Shown here in pieces: positions 8,841-18,290 of a stretch of DNA of 64,000 nucleotides (within the stretch, counting starts at the first letter, position 1; each line of letters opens with the position of its first letter). The notes below the pieces were generated by a model. The model was not told the origin of the DNA, did not search any database, and worked only from the letters and a program-made list of their open reading frames with translations. Made by a program: the position numbers and the translations under genes. The stretch covers positions 62,001 to 126,000 of the forward strand of contig JAXLQU010000003.1 of the NCBI GenBank assembly GCA_046331425.1. The letters run 5' to 3'. This DNA comes from JANNUT01 sp046331425 (GTDB taxonomy: Bacteria > Acidobacteriota > Polarisedimenticolia > J045).

Positions 8841-9851
8841 TCATTTGCCCAACCAGCGGCCCCAATCGATGCTGCCGCCAACCTGGATGCCGATGATCTC
8901 TCCATCGGCGCTGACCAAGTACGCGCTGGGTGTTTCCATCGCCATGATCTTCTTGCCTGCTTCCGCGGTCACATCGAGAAAGTGCGTGTTCCACGGATAG
9001 TCCTTGACGAAGGCCGCTGCCTCTTGCCGCATCGAGTCGACATCGCCGCGAGAGATGTCGACGATCTGCAGGTCATCGGGCTTGGCTTTGGAGTACCAGT
9101 CCTTGAGCTTCGGCAGTGCCTCTCGGCAGTGCGAACAACTGGGTAGCCAATAGACGAACAGGGTTCGTTTTTTGGCGCCGACAAGTTCATTGGCTTTGCG
9201 ATAGGTCTTGCCGTCGAGCTCCGTGACCGCCAACTCCGGAAGCAGCTTCCCCAACATTCGATATACCGGGCGCGCGTTCAAGACCCCGAGTGTCGGTATC
9301 GGCTGGCCCTTCTGCGCCATCATCACGGCGTCGAAGATGCTCGGCCCCTGCTGGCTGTTTTGTGAGATATCGCTTCCGCCCACCAACCTCAACACACCGC
9401 CCGCATCGATCAATGCAAAACTCGGTAGCTTGTTGAACCCCAGCACGCGAGCGAGCGGGCCCGAATCGTCGGAGCTCGACAACGACCCGCCTCCGAACCG
9501 CGCCAGTGCGGCGGTGACATCGCTGGGCGACTGACCGGAACTGAGGAACGCCACCGGAAAGAACGCCACATCGGGGGCGACATCTTGGACGGTGTTGAAG
9601 GCCGAAATCAGCGCCGACTCAGAGGTGGGATTGCGGGGCTGCCAGTAAACGACCAGGACCGGTCGCTTCCCGAGATAGTTGAGCAGCTCTCGTCCGGCTC
9701 GTCCGCCCTCGTTCTGCAGCACCGCGGCTGGAATCGATTGTCCGGGCGCGAACAACGCCTGAGGGCCGAACTGGGCGAATGCGGACAGGGCCGATACGGC
9801 GACCGTTAGCGAGGCAAGGCAGGCGACAGTCACAAGCTTGGATGGGCGCAT
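8841..9851 (-). CDS. Secreted two-domain thioredoxin-like protein (TlpA/redoxin type)
   Basis: A 336-residue exported protein with a signal peptide of about 26 residues (Arg/Lys start, hydrophobic core, cleavage after AFA). Two thioredoxin-fold repeats follow. In the first the active-site position reads VYWQPRNPTSES, without cysteines. In the second it reads VYWLPSCSHCREALPKL, with an intact CSHC pair. The second domain probably reduces or oxidises periplasmic thiols; the first may bind substrate or be structural. It stands 54 bp upstream of the DUF4912 gene in the same direction and is divergent from the acyltransferase gene. Confidence 0.8.
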   Translation of the reverse strand: MRPSKLVTVACLASLTVAVSALSAFAQFGPQALFAPGQSIPAAVLQNEGGRAGRELLNYLGKRPVLVVYWQPRNPTSESALISAFNTVQDVAPDVAFFPVAFLSSGQSPSDVTAALARFGGGSLSSSDDSGPLARVLGFNKLPSFALIDAGGVLRLVGGSDISQNSQQGPSIFDAVMMAQKGQPIPTLGVLNARPVYRMLGKLLPELAVTELDGKTYRKANELVGAKKRTLFVYWLPSCSHCREALPKLKDWYSKAKPDDLQIVDISRGDVDSMRQEAAAFVKDYPWNTHFLDVTAEAGKKIMAMETPSAYLVSADGEIIGIQVGGSIDWGRWLGK

Positions 9852-9892
9852 GGCCGGGATTATGGAGAGCCATTTACCCGGCTGCCAACGAG

Positions 9893-11041
9893 ATGTTTGC
9901 CCGTACCTTTCCGGTCTGGGGAACGCATCGGACGCCTCACGTGTCGCTACCGGTACGACCGAGTTTCGAACTCAACACGCACTCGATGACCTCACTCAGC
10001 CCTCGCGGGCTCGAGGAATGGGATGAGTTGGCGAGGGTTTGTCGTCAGCCGCTTGCTGGGGCCTCGCTCCTGACGGTTTGGCTCGATGCAACGGCGCGTC
10101 TTCAGGACAGCGTACTGATCGAGGTTCGATTCGACGGCAACCTCATCGCCGCCCTGCCGTTGACCCGGAGGCGCGGCACGCGATGGGGTTGGCCGCGCCG
10201 GGTCGTCACACCTGCCACCACACTCGATCTGCCGACTTTGGATCCGCTCTTGATAATGCCGACGCGCGGTTCACGCGGCCCGCAGGCGTCGGTGGTTCTC
10301 GATGCCTTGGTCCACGCGGCGATGTCATGGGCGGCGAACGACGCGTTGGTCTTCGATGGCCTAGGTCCTGAGTCTCCGCTGACCCGAGCGCTCGAACGTG
10401 AGGGGTTCAGACGGGGCACGCCCCACCAGCGCCAACCGTCGCGCACCGCAGCCCAAATCGATCTCAGCGACGGATTCGAATCGATGACATCGCGCTGCAG
10501 CCTGGCGCGACAACGCGCGGTCGCGGCCTGGCGCAACGCGCACGAGCGGAGCGCATTCGAGATTTGCGAGGTGCGTGAGATCGATAGCGCACGCGCCAGC
10601 GTGATCGAAGTGCTGCAGATCGCCAAACGCTCGCCGGCCGCCGCCGCCGGGCGGTCGCTTGCATGCAGCGCTGCCACCCGCCAGTTCGTGCGGACAGCGC
10701 TGCTGGCGGGAGCGGTCAACGGTTCGATGACATTGCAGTTGCTTCGAATCGACGGTCGCGCGGAAGCGTTCGCTTGGTTCGTGGTCGGCGGAGGTCACTC
10801 CTTCCGACTCGCGTCAGCGGCCTGCGATGGCAAGAACGCGTTCGACCTTTCGGGGCCACTCGCGGCCGAAGGGCTTCGTCGTTTCGCCGCGCGCGGCATT
10901 CGCCAAGTCTTCTGGTGCGACGAGTTGTCAGGCGCCGATACCGGCTGGGTCTTCGAGCGGCCGGCCGCCGTGTCGCTCAAGATCGGCTCCTCGTCGCCAC
11001 TGTCTTGGTTGGGTGGGAACCTGTCTTTGGGCGAATCGTAG
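9893..11041 (+). CDS. GNAT/FemAB-like acyltransferase
   Basis: About 382 residues resembling the CelD/BcsL or FemAB-like acetyltransferase group, in which two GNAT folds are joined. The N-terminal half has WDELAR and FDGNLIAALPLTRR; the C-terminal half has the strand-turn FAWFVVGGGHSFRLASAACDG and the helix PLAAEGLRRFAARGIR, typical of the acyl-CoA site. Relatives act in exopolysaccharide or cell-envelope synthesis. The start is uncertain: no strong ribosome-binding site precedes the ATG at 9893, and later ATG or GTG codons (GTG at 9941) are possible. The gene is divergent from the thioredoxin-like gene with a gap of about 40 bp. Confidence 0.6.
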   Translation: MFARTFPVWGTHRTPHVSLPVRPSFELNTHSMTSLSPRGLEEWDELARVCRQPLAGASLLTVWLDATARLQDSVLIEVRFDGNLIAALPLTRRRGTRWGWPRRVVTPATTLDLPTLDPLLIMPTRGSRGPQASVVLDALVHAAMSWAANDALVFDGLGPESPLTRALEREGFRRGTPHQRQPSRTAAQIDLSDGFESMTSRCSLARQRAVAAWRNAHERSAFEICEVREIDSARASVIEVLQIAKRSPAAAAGRSLACSAATRQFVRTALLAGAVNGSMTLQLLRIDGRAEAFAWFVVGGGHSFRLASAACDGKNAFDLSGPLAAEGLRRFAARGIRQVFWCDELSGADTGWVFERPAAVSLKIGSSSPLSWLGGNLSLGES

Positions 11042-11193
11042 TCGGTCACGCGATCGCTTGGTTCTGATGCGCTTTGACTCCGCCCACGACCGAAGTTGGG
11101 AACGCTGGCGACGCGATCGCGACCCGGGGAACGAAGACCGCTCGCGGGTTTGATGTTGCCGTCCTGCCGACGCGTCGCGAGAATCCGACCGGT

Positions 11194-12129
11194 ATGGCGA
11201 CACCCGTGCGATTCAAGGTCGGCCCCGCTCTGGCCGGGTTTCGACTCGATCAGTTTCTGCAGCGGATGATTCCGCGGCTATCGCGAGCGCGTATCCAACA
11301 GGCAATCCAGACGCGGGTTCGGCTGTCTTGGGAAGCACCGGTCAAGAGCGCAACACCTGTCCGTGCCGGCGAGGAGGTTTGGATCGACGACCCCGAGGTC
11401 AACGAGCAGGAGATCGACTTCGACCCCTCGGTGCTTTACGAGGATGACGACATCCTGGCGATCGACAAACCTCCGGGGTTGGTTGTACACCCGACGCACA
11501 GTCACCTGCGCAATACGGTGATCACCCTCTTGAGGATTCGGCGCGGCGAGCCGGGTTTGACCCTTGCCCATCGGCTCGATGCCGAAACCTCGGGCGTGCT
11601 GCTGCTCGGCCGACATACCTGGGCAGCGCGGAAGATCCAAACAGCATTCGAGCGTGGTCGGGTGAAAAAGTGCTACTTGGCGGTGGTCTTCGGCGTTCCC
11701 CTGAAGGACCAGTACACCGTTACGCTCCCACTCGGGGCCGTGAGTCGCGACAACTTCATTTTTCGCCAAGGACCCGAGGGTACAGATGCCAGAGCCTGTG
11801 AGACGCGCTTTACGGTATTGCAACGCCTCGGGGCCTTGACGCTGGTAATGGGTGAGCCGCAGACCGGTCGGCGACATCAAGTCCGAGCCCACTTGGCCTA
11901 TACCGGGACACCGATCGTGGGAGACAAACTCTATCGGCTTGACGACAAGGAGTATCGGCGATTCCTCACCCAGGGCGGTCTGGACGCCGAGCACCGAGAG
12001 CTGTTGGTGACGGATCGCCTGATGCTGCACAGTCATCGGCTGTCGATCCCCCATCCCCGTCGGGCAGATGAGCGAATCGAGATCGAGGCCCCCATGCCCG
12101 AGGACATGCGGCGGCTGATCGCGACCTGA
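11194..12129 (+). CDS. RluA/RluD-family 23S rRNA pseudouridine synthase
   Basis: About 311 residues. An N-terminal S4 RNA-binding domain (RLDQFLQRMIPRLSRARIQQ) is followed by the pseudouridine synthase fold. The catalytic Asp is in HRLDAETSGVLLLG, and the C-terminal strand has GEPQTGRRHQVRAHL. The enzyme isomerises uridines in 23S rRNA or tRNA; the RluD/RluC class fits the S4 domain. I choose ATG 11194 where homology begins. An upstream ATG at 11074 would add 40 residues without family resemblance. Confidence 0.88.
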   Translation: MATPVRFKVGPALAGFRLDQFLQRMIPRLSRARIQQAIQTRVRLSWEAPVKSATPVRAGEEVWIDDPEVNEQEIDFDPSVLYEDDDILAIDKPPGLVVHPTHSHLRNTVITLLRIRRGEPGLTLAHRLDAETSGVLLLGRHTWAARKIQTAFERGRVKKCYLAVVFGVPLKDQYTVTLPLGAVSRDNFIFRQGPEGTDARACETRFTVLQRLGALTLVMGEPQTGRRHQVRAHLAYTGTPIVGDKLYRLDDKEYRRFLTQGGLDAEHRELLVTDRLMLHSHRLSIPHPRRADERIEIEAPMPEDMRRLIAT

Positions 12130-12267
12130 AAAACTGGCGATCGAGTGTCTGTATCGCGCGTTGAAATCGGTGGCCGAGGGTGCGCCCGACGACTAGACTT
12201 CGCGCAGTTGTCGGGCCTTGACTGCAGTGGTGAACTACGTCCTTCAACTCCCCCGGGGAACCAAACC

Positions 12268-13584
12268 ATGCCCGATCTAAAAACCGTTCTGTCCACGAAA
12301 ATTCAGCCCTGGCGCGAAGAGGTCAAAAACCTCAACGAGAAACACGGTGACATGAAGATTTCGGACGTCACCGTAGGTCAAGCGTTCGGAGGCATGCGCA
12401 GCGTGAAGTGCATGACCTGGGAACCGTCGGCGCTCGATCCGATGGAGGGAATTCGCTATCGCGGGCTTTCGATCCCCGAGGTGCGCGAACGACTCCCGAA
12501 GACTGCGGGCGGTGACGAGCCGTTACCCGAAGGGCTGTTCTACCTGCTACTCACCGGCGACATTCCCGAACGCGTTCATGTCGACGGTGTCACGGCCGAA
12601 TGGCGACGGCGCGAAGGACTGCCCGAGTACGCCAAGCGAACGCTCGATGCACTGCCGTTGGATGTGCACCCGATGACGCAATTCGCGATCGGGATCTTGG
12701 CGCTCCAGCGTCAGAGCAAATTCTCGGACGCGGTGCATCACGTCAACAAACTCGAGCATTGGGATTCGATGTTCGAGGATGCGATGACGCTGCTAGCGCA
12801 GTTGCCGCATGTCGCCGCCTACATTTATCGCCGCTGCTATCGGGGCAACCAGCACATTCCTCCCGGGCCGCTGCATCTGGATTGGTCCGGCAACTTCGCG
12901 CACATGCTGGGGTATGAAGACCCCGAGTTCGCCGAGCTGATGCGACTGTACCTGGTGCTGCATGCCGATCATGAAGGCGGCAACGTCAGTGCCCACACGG
13001 TGCGCTTGGTTGGTTCGGCACTCTCCGATCCGTTCCTCTCGTTGTCAGCCGGAATGTGCGGCTTGGCAGGCCCGCTGCACGGCTTGGCCAATCAAGATTC
13101 GCTGGCTTGGATCATCGAAATGCGCGAGGCGATGGGCGACGGGGTCCCATCCAGAGCCGCCGTCGAAACGTACGTGAACGACTGGTTGGCCAGCGGACGC
13201 GTGGTGCCCGGCTACGGCCACGCGGTGCTACGTCAGACCGATCCACGTTACACCGCACAACAAGTGTTCTGTCGACGTCACTTCCCGGAAGACGAGTTGT
13301 TCCAAGTCGTCAGCATGCTTTATGACGTGGTCCCAGCCACGCTTCAAAAGCAGGGCAAGGCCAAGAACCCGTGGCCCAATGTCGATGCCATCTCCGGCAC
13401 GCTGCTGACCCACTACGGAATGACCGAGACCAATTTCTACACGGTATTGTTCGGGGTCTCGCGCGCCATGGGCACGTTGGCGTCATTGATCATCGACCGC
13501 ATCTTGTTGCTTCCATTGGAACGACCCAAGAGTGTCACCACTGAATGGGTCAAGATGCAGGTCAGCGCCGTGCCCAAGGTCTAG
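12268..13584 (+). CDS. Citrate synthase, mitochondrial (type I) class
   Basis: 438 residues, condensing oxaloacetate and acetyl-CoA to citrate. The sequence follows the eukaryotic mitochondrial form closely: HADHEGGNVSAHTVRLVGSA, CGLAGPLHGLANQ, PGYGHAVLRQTDPRY and THYGMTETNFYTVLFGVSRA. The active-site histidines are in GPLHGLA and PGYGHAV, and the catalytic Asp region precedes the C-terminus. This is unlike the 427-residue NADH-sensitive E. coli GltA. ATG 12268 has GGGGAA upstream; an in-frame start at 12145 adds sequence without homology. A 138-bp leader separates it from the pseudouridine synthase gene. Confidence 0.93.
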   Translation: MPDLKTVLSTKIQPWREEVKNLNEKHGDMKISDVTVGQAFGGMRSVKCMTWEPSALDPMEGIRYRGLSIPEVRERLPKTAGGDEPLPEGLFYLLLTGDIPERVHVDGVTAEWRRREGLPEYAKRTLDALPLDVHPMTQFAIGILALQRQSKFSDAVHHVNKLEHWDSMFEDAMTLLAQLPHVAAYIYRRCYRGNQHIPPGPLHLDWSGNFAHMLGYEDPEFAELMRLYLVLHADHEGGNVSAHTVRLVGSALSDPFLSLSAGMCGLAGPLHGLANQDSLAWIIEMREAMGDGVPSRAAVETYVNDWLASGRVVPGYGHAVLRQTDPRYTAQQVFCRRHFPEDELFQVVSMLYDVVPATLQKQGKAKNPWPNVDAISGTLLTHYGMTETNFYTVLFGVSRAMGTLASLIIDRILLLPLERPKSVTTEWVKMQVSAVPKV

Positions 13585-13646
13585 CGTCGTGCGGCGAGAC
13601 GTGCGGTGGTACCGCGGCCTCGCCGACGCGCGCTTGGAGTATTGCA

Positions 13647-14351
13647 ATGAAGCCGGTCCTGATCTTTCAGCATGCACAGCACGAGGGGCCGGGGTTCTTC
13701 GGAGAGTTCCTGACAGAGCACGACGTCCCACATCGCGTCGTGCGCGCATGGCTTGGTGAATCGATCCCGGCCGATTCCGCTGCGTATTCCGGGCTGGTCT
13801 TCATGGGCGGCCCGATGAGCGTCAACGACCCGCTCCCGTTCTTACAGCGGGAGATGATGCTGATTGCGCAGGCTGCGCGAGCGGGCATTCCGTTGCTTGG
13901 GCATTGCCTCGGAGGCCAGCTCATCGCCAAGGCGATGGGCGGCCAAGTGCGGCGGAATCACGTGCTCGAAATCGGGTGGCATCCCGTATGGCGTGCCGAA
14001 ACGGAATCGGCGGTTCGACACTGGTTGGACGACACACCCGAGCGATTCCATGCATTCCACTGGCATGGCGAAACGTTCTCGATTCCGAGCGGCGCACAAT
14101 GGTTGTGGCGCAGCCAAGGCTGTGCGCATCAGGCTTTTGCGATCGGCGAAACGATTCTGGCGATGCAATGCCACGTCGAGATGACCCGACCGATGATCCG
14201 GTCTTGGACCGAACTTGGCAGCGAACATATCGGATGCGCTACGGCAACGATCCAAGATGTCGCGTCGATTCGCCGCGACACCGACAAACGCTTGCCTTTG
14301 ATGCAACAGGTGGCGCGCACTCTCTATCGGCGATGGTTGACGCGGCTATAG
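13647..14351 (+). CDS. Class I glutamine amidotransferase-like protein
   Basis: A 234-residue stand-alone GATase1 domain. The nucleophile Cys is in LGHCLGGQLIAKAMGG, the His/Glu pair in MQCHVEM, and the oxyanion region in GLVFMGGPMSVND. This matches GMP-synthase-like free-standing amidotransferases, which hydrolyse glutamine or gamma-glutamyl compounds; the acceptor is unknown. GGAG lies 8 bases before the ATG at 13647. It follows citrate synthase by 62 bp and converges with the EAL gene, overlapping it by 6 bp. Confidence 0.85.
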   Translation: MKPVLIFQHAQHEGPGFFGEFLTEHDVPHRVVRAWLGESIPADSAAYSGLVFMGGPMSVNDPLPFLQREMMLIAQAARAGIPLLGHCLGGQLIAKAMGGQVRRNHVLEIGWHPVWRAETESAVRHWLDDTPERFHAFHWHGETFSIPSGAQWLWRSQGCAHQAFAIGETILAMQCHVEMTRPMIRSWTELGSEHIGCATATIQDVASIRRDTDKRLPLMQQVARTLYRRWLTRL

Positions 14352-15602
14352 CGCGCGCCCTTTGCCGAAGAACCAGCCCTGCGCCAGTGGCACGCCCAGG
14401 CTGGTGACGCATTCGAGTTCGGCTCTGGTCTCCACACCTTCGGCGATCAGCTTTGCTCCGAGTTGATCGCCAACCTCTTTGAAGGCGCGCAGCAGCGCTT
14501 GCCGCGCGCGATCCTGATCGATCGTTCGAATCAGCGAGCGATCGATCTTGATGTACTCGGGAGCGAGCTCCATCAACGCCGAAAGTGACGAGTAGCCGGT
14601 GCCGGTATCATCCAATGCGAATTGGAAACCCAAGGCGCGAAAATGGCTGCGCAACCGCTCGAAAACAGCGTAGTCCTTGATCGCCTCGCTTTCAGAGATC
14701 TCGAACACGATCTGGGCGGGGCAAAGACCGGCCGTGGTAAGCGTCCGCACCAACTCCAAGTCGGAGAAGATCGGATCGTGAATCGACGACGGAAGACAGT
14801 TAAGGAACAACTGTTGTGTGGCGCCGATTTTCCCAGCGGCACCGGCGAGTGCCGTCCGCCGGCAGAGACAGTCGAGCTGGTAAACCAGATCGTTCTCCCG
14901 CGCGATTCGGAACAGCGCATCGGGGCGTTCCAGGCTCGAACCCTCCGGGCCGCGGGCCAACGCCTCGAAACCGATCACATCCATGGTGTTGAGGTCGACG
15001 ATCTTCTCGAAAACACTTTGGACTCTACGCTCGAACAGCAAGCCGAGCAGCGTCTCGCGCTGATGACGTTGTTCGTTGGCCTGAGCCAGTGCGGCGTCGC
15101 TCAATGCGGCCGCGAGTCCTTTTTGAATCTGCCGTAGCGCCTGAAGCGATGGGTTCCAGTGCACCACCGACGACCCTACGTGCAGGTGCGGAAGCGTCAT
15201 GGTGAACGGGTAGAGCGCCTTTCGACATTGAGCCGGAAGCTCTTGGTCGAGTCGGTCGGCAAAGCGCGGCAGCGAGTCACGATAAAAGCGAGCGTCTTGG
15301 GAATCGCGAAAGAAGACCAGTGCGACGTGGTCGCGTCCATCCATCTGCCACGGAACCAGATCAAGATCAGGCGCGAACTCGTGCGCGATCTGAGCGGCAA
15401 AGTCTGCAACGTTGGCGGCGACATGCTCGTAGACGGTTGCGCCGTGAGTGCGCTCCACGTCTACCAACGGAGCAATGTCGATTACCAAGATCCCGGCGGC
15501 GCCGTTCGCCGCCAATTTTTCCGCAACCGATGTCGGTGCCTCTTTGGCGGCCAAAGCCGCAAGATCGGCCCCCAACCGGTCAAGCTCCCCCTGTTTCATC
15601 AT
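14346..15602 (-). CDS. EAL-domain c-di-GMP phosphodiesterase (GGDEF remnant at N-terminus)
   Basis: 418 residues. The C-terminal 240 form an EAL domain with GFEALARG, the metal-binding EISESEAI, the loop LDDTGTGYSSL and IKIDRSLI, then IAEGVET. The signature residues needed for hydrolysing c-di-GMP to pGpG appear present, although the usual DDFGTGYSS reads DDTGTGYSS. The N-terminal 150 residues look like a degenerate GGDEF fold with MDGRDH at the signature place. The start ATG overlaps the diguanylate cyclase gene by 4 bp, so a maker and a breaker of c-di-GMP are translated together. Confidence 0.85.
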   Translation of the reverse strand: MMKQGELDRLGADLAALAAKEAPTSVAEKLAANGAAGILVIDIAPLVDVERTHGATVYEHVAANVADFAAQIAHEFAPDLDLVPWQMDGRDHVALVFFRDSQDARFYRDSLPRFADRLDQELPAQCRKALYPFTMTLPHLHVGSSVVHWNPSLQALRQIQKGLAAALSDAALAQANEQRHQRETLLGLLFERRVQSVFEKIVDLNTMDVIGFEALARGPEGSSLERPDALFRIARENDLVYQLDCLCRRTALAGAAGKIGATQQLFLNCLPSSIHDPIFSDLELVRTLTTAGLCPAQIVFEISESEAIKDYAVFERLRSHFRALGFQFALDDTGTGYSSLSALMELAPEYIKIDRSLIRTIDQDRARQALLRAFKEVGDQLGAKLIAEGVETRAELECVTSLGVPLAQGWFFGKGRAL

Positions 15603-16867
15603 TCCCCCACATCTGAGTCGGCCCCAAACCCGCCGGTCGCCAAGGCGTCGGCGGCCACGAACGCCTGCACCCGGTTTCGTCCTGCCTGCTTGGCGGCGTA
15701 AAGAGCTGCGTCGGCCGCCGCGAATAATTCCTCGGCGGTGTTCCCGTCCTCGGGGTAAGTGGCGACGCCGCCGCTGATGGTGACGCTGCCCAGCGGTTGT
15801 GCCGCGCCCTCCGCAAACTCGAAGTCAGCGATCGCCGCGCGAAGTTTGTCCGCTGCCGCTAGCCCTTCCTGTTTGTTTGCGTCAAGCAGCACCACCGCGA
15901 ATTCCTCACCACCATATCGCGCTGCGATGTCATCGCCCCGGACACAGCGTCGCACGATGTCCGCCAGCGATCTCAGCGCCTGATCGCCGGCCAAGTGGCC
16001 GTTGCGATCGTTGTAGTGCTTGAAATGATCCACATCGAAGAGAAAGACCGAAACGCGTTGCGCTCGTCGATGAGCCTGCTCGAGGCCTTGCTCCAGGCGC
16101 ATGCTCAAAGTCCGGCGGTTGAACAGTCGCGTCAGTGGGTCGCTCTCGGCCGCCAGCCGCGCGGTGCGGAAGTTCATCGCGTTCACCAATGCTGCCGCAC
16201 CGAGTTCCGAGACGACGCGCATCGCCCGCTTGGTGTCGGCTGCGCTGGCGTTGGCGCCGCCCACCGCGATCACACCGAGCAACGCGTCTCCCGCCAAGAT
16301 CGGAACGCAAACGGAAAGGCGTCGCTCCACGAGAGCGAGTGCCGGGTCGTGGCTGAGCGGATAGCGACTTCTATCGGAGAGTTCGCTTGGATCGAGCGAA
16401 CGTCGGTAACGAGCCGACGTTGCGATTCGGCCGGCATCCATCGGAACGCGATGACCTGACGCGAGACTTCCCGCGCGGTCGCCCCCAGCGTGCGCCAAGA
16501 CCAAGCCGTCGTCTTCACGCGCGCGTAAGAATACGTACACCTCTTTCGGCTCGAGCAGATGCTCCACGATCATCCCGAGCAGTGGAACGATCTCTCGCTT
16601 CTCCGTGCTGCTGGCCAACACGCGCGCGATGTTGGGAAGCATCGACACGATCGCACTCAACTGCCGCTTCTCGATCTCGAGCCGGGCAATCGCATCACGT
16701 TGACCGGTGATTGCTTGCTCGATTTCATCGCGCGCCGCTTCGCGACTGAGTCGGCTGGCGTGGGCGACGGAGTTGCGCGCGTAGACCCACGTCAGCAGCG
16801 CGGTCACGGCTGTTGCTCCCGCGGCAACGATTGCATCTCTGACAGTAAACTCCAGCCCAGCAATCAC
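15599..16867 (-). CDS. GAF-GGDEF diguanylate cyclase with N-terminal membrane helix
   Basis: 422 residues. A single helix at about 8-30 anchors the protein and a coiled segment of about 40 residues follows. A GAF domain (about 75-225) and a GGDEF domain (about 245-405) come next. The catalytic loop is RYGGEEF, an active variant, and RGDD five residues upstream is a complete allosteric I-site, so product inhibition is expected. It makes c-di-GMP from two GTP. The start is GTG at 16865-16867. It is the first gene of the pair with the EAL protein. Confidence 0.9.
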   Translation of the reverse strand: MIAGLEFTVRDAIVAAGATAVTALLTWVYARNSVAHASRLSREAARDEIEQAITGQRDAIARLEIEKRQLSAIVSMLPNIARVLASSTEKREIVPLLGMIVEHLLEPKEVYVFLRAREDDGLVLAHAGGDRAGSLASGHRVPMDAGRIATSARYRRSLDPSELSDRSRYPLSHDPALALVERRLSVCVPILAGDALLGVIAVGGANASAADTKRAMRVVSELGAAALVNAMNFRTARLAAESDPLTRLFNRRTLSMRLEQGLEQAHRRAQRVSVFLFDVDHFKHYNDRNGHLAGDQALRSLADIVRRCVRGDDIAARYGGEEFAVVLLDANKQEGLAAADKLRAAIADFEFAEGAAQPLGSVTISGGVATYPEDGNTAEELFAAADAALYAAKQAGRNRVQAFVAADALATGGFGADSDVGE

Positions 16868-16990
16868 GTTTTCTCTCCGCCGGCACGGTGGGGATTCCGG
16901 CGCTGTCGAAAACGTTGTGCTCTCTTACGAGACGGTCAACGCCGGCGCGGAGTGGCGTCTACTGCCGAACTATCGCGAACATCACGGGAC

Positions 16991-18205
16991 CTAGGTTTCG
17001 AGGTAGTCCAGGTCTTTGCCGTAGGTTTCTTCCAAGCGCCAGAGGCAGATCACGGCCAGCGAAAACACGCCCAGACCGACGGCAATGGCGGCGCCGCGCA
17101 CGCCGAGTGACGAGGCCAGCGCGATGAACACCGGGGAAATCAGCGCGACCGTACCGCGAACGATGTTCGGTGCGGTGGTGGCGACCGTGGCGCGAATGTT
17201 GGTCCCGAACTGTTCCGCCGCGGTGGTGATGAAGACAGCCCAGTAGCCGGCGCCGAACCCGAGCAGACAGCAAAACGTGTAGTACACGCCCAGCGCAACG
17301 GCTGCGAAGCTGAAGTACCCGACGAGCGTCAGCGACGTCAGACCCAAGAAGGCAGCCACGGCTCTCCGTCGGCTTCGCAGCCGCTGCGAGAGCAAGCCGG
17401 AGACCAGATCGCCCAACACGAGTCCGACATAGCAGTAGCGAATCGCGTGTGGCGCCGTCGGCGCTGGATCGAGTCCCATGGCGCGTCCCAATTCCGGCGA
17501 GAAGATCACGAGAATTCCGACCACATACCAGATCGGAACTCCGATCATGATCACCGCTACATAGCGCCACAGTCGTGAAGAGTCGCGGACCAACAGTTTC
17601 CAACTGCCGCGAGTTGCACCGTGCTTTTGAAGACGCTGGAACATGCCCGATTCCAATGTGCCAACGCGCAGCAGCAACAACACCAAGCCCATCGCGCCAC
17701 CGATCACGTAGCACTGTCGCCAAGGCAGATGCTCGGCCATGACGCTGGCGGCGACGGCACCTGCGATTCCCGTGGCCGCGATGATGGTCGTGCCGAACCC
17801 GCGCGTCGCGGGCGTCATCATCTCGGCAACGAGGGTGACACCGGCTCCCAACTCGCCGGCCAATCCGATTCCCGTGATGAACCGGAGCCAGCCATAGGTC
17901 TCGGGGTCTTGGATGAAGGCATTGCCCAAACTGGCAAGCGAGTACAGCAGGATCGAGCCGAACAAGACGGAGACGCGACCGCGTTTGTCGCCCAGCACAC
18001 CCCATAACAATCCGCCCAGCAGCATCCCACCCATCTGCATGTTCTGGATATGCGCGCCCACCGACATCACGTGATCGGCCGGCGTGCCGAGATCGAGCAA
18101 ACTCTGCACGCGCACGCTGCCGAATAGCAGCAAATCGAAAACATCGACGAAGTAGCCGAGCGCGGCCACGATTACGACCAGCAGGATCTTTCTGTTCGAG
18201 GCCAT
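16991..18205 (-). CDS. MFS transporter (metabolite:H+ symporter type)
   Basis: About 404 residues with twelve predicted helices. MFS motif A is seen between helices 2 and 3 as GVLGDKRGRVSVLFGS, and the N-terminal DVFDLLLFG resembles the sugar/organic acid:proton symporters. The substrate cannot be assigned. Two possible ATG starts, at 18217 and 18205, have no clear ribosome-binding site; I use the later one. The gene ends 123 bp before the cyclase gene in the same direction. Confidence 0.8.
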   Translation of the reverse strand: MASNRKILLVVIVAALGYFVDVFDLLLFGSVRVQSLLDLGTPADHVMSVGAHIQNMQMGGMLLGGLLWGVLGDKRGRVSVLFGSILLYSLASLGNAFIQDPETYGWLRFITGIGLAGELGAGVTLVAEMMTPATRGFGTTIIAATGIAGAVAASVMAEHLPWRQCYVIGGAMGLVLLLLRVGTLESGMFQRLQKHGATRGSWKLLVRDSSRLWRYVAVIMIGVPIWYVVGILVIFSPELGRAMGLDPAPTAPHAIRYCYVGLVLGDLVSGLLSQRLRSRRRAVAAFLGLTSLTLVGYFSFAAVALGVYYTFCCLLGFGAGYWAVFITTAAEQFGTNIRATVATTAPNIVRGTVALISPVFIALASSLGVRGAAIAVGLGVFSLAVICLWRLEETYGKDLDYLET

Positions 18206-18290
18206 CGCACCCGACATTAACACGACCGTCGAGCAGAGAAGGCGTCGGGCGGCTGTAACACCGCCCGAGCGAACTTCGCCTCGGCAGCGG

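Noticed and set aside
16959..18005. Open frame of 348 codons overlapping the MFS gene
   Set aside because: Very rich in Arg and His and lacks hydrophobic segments, while the other frame gives twelve helices.
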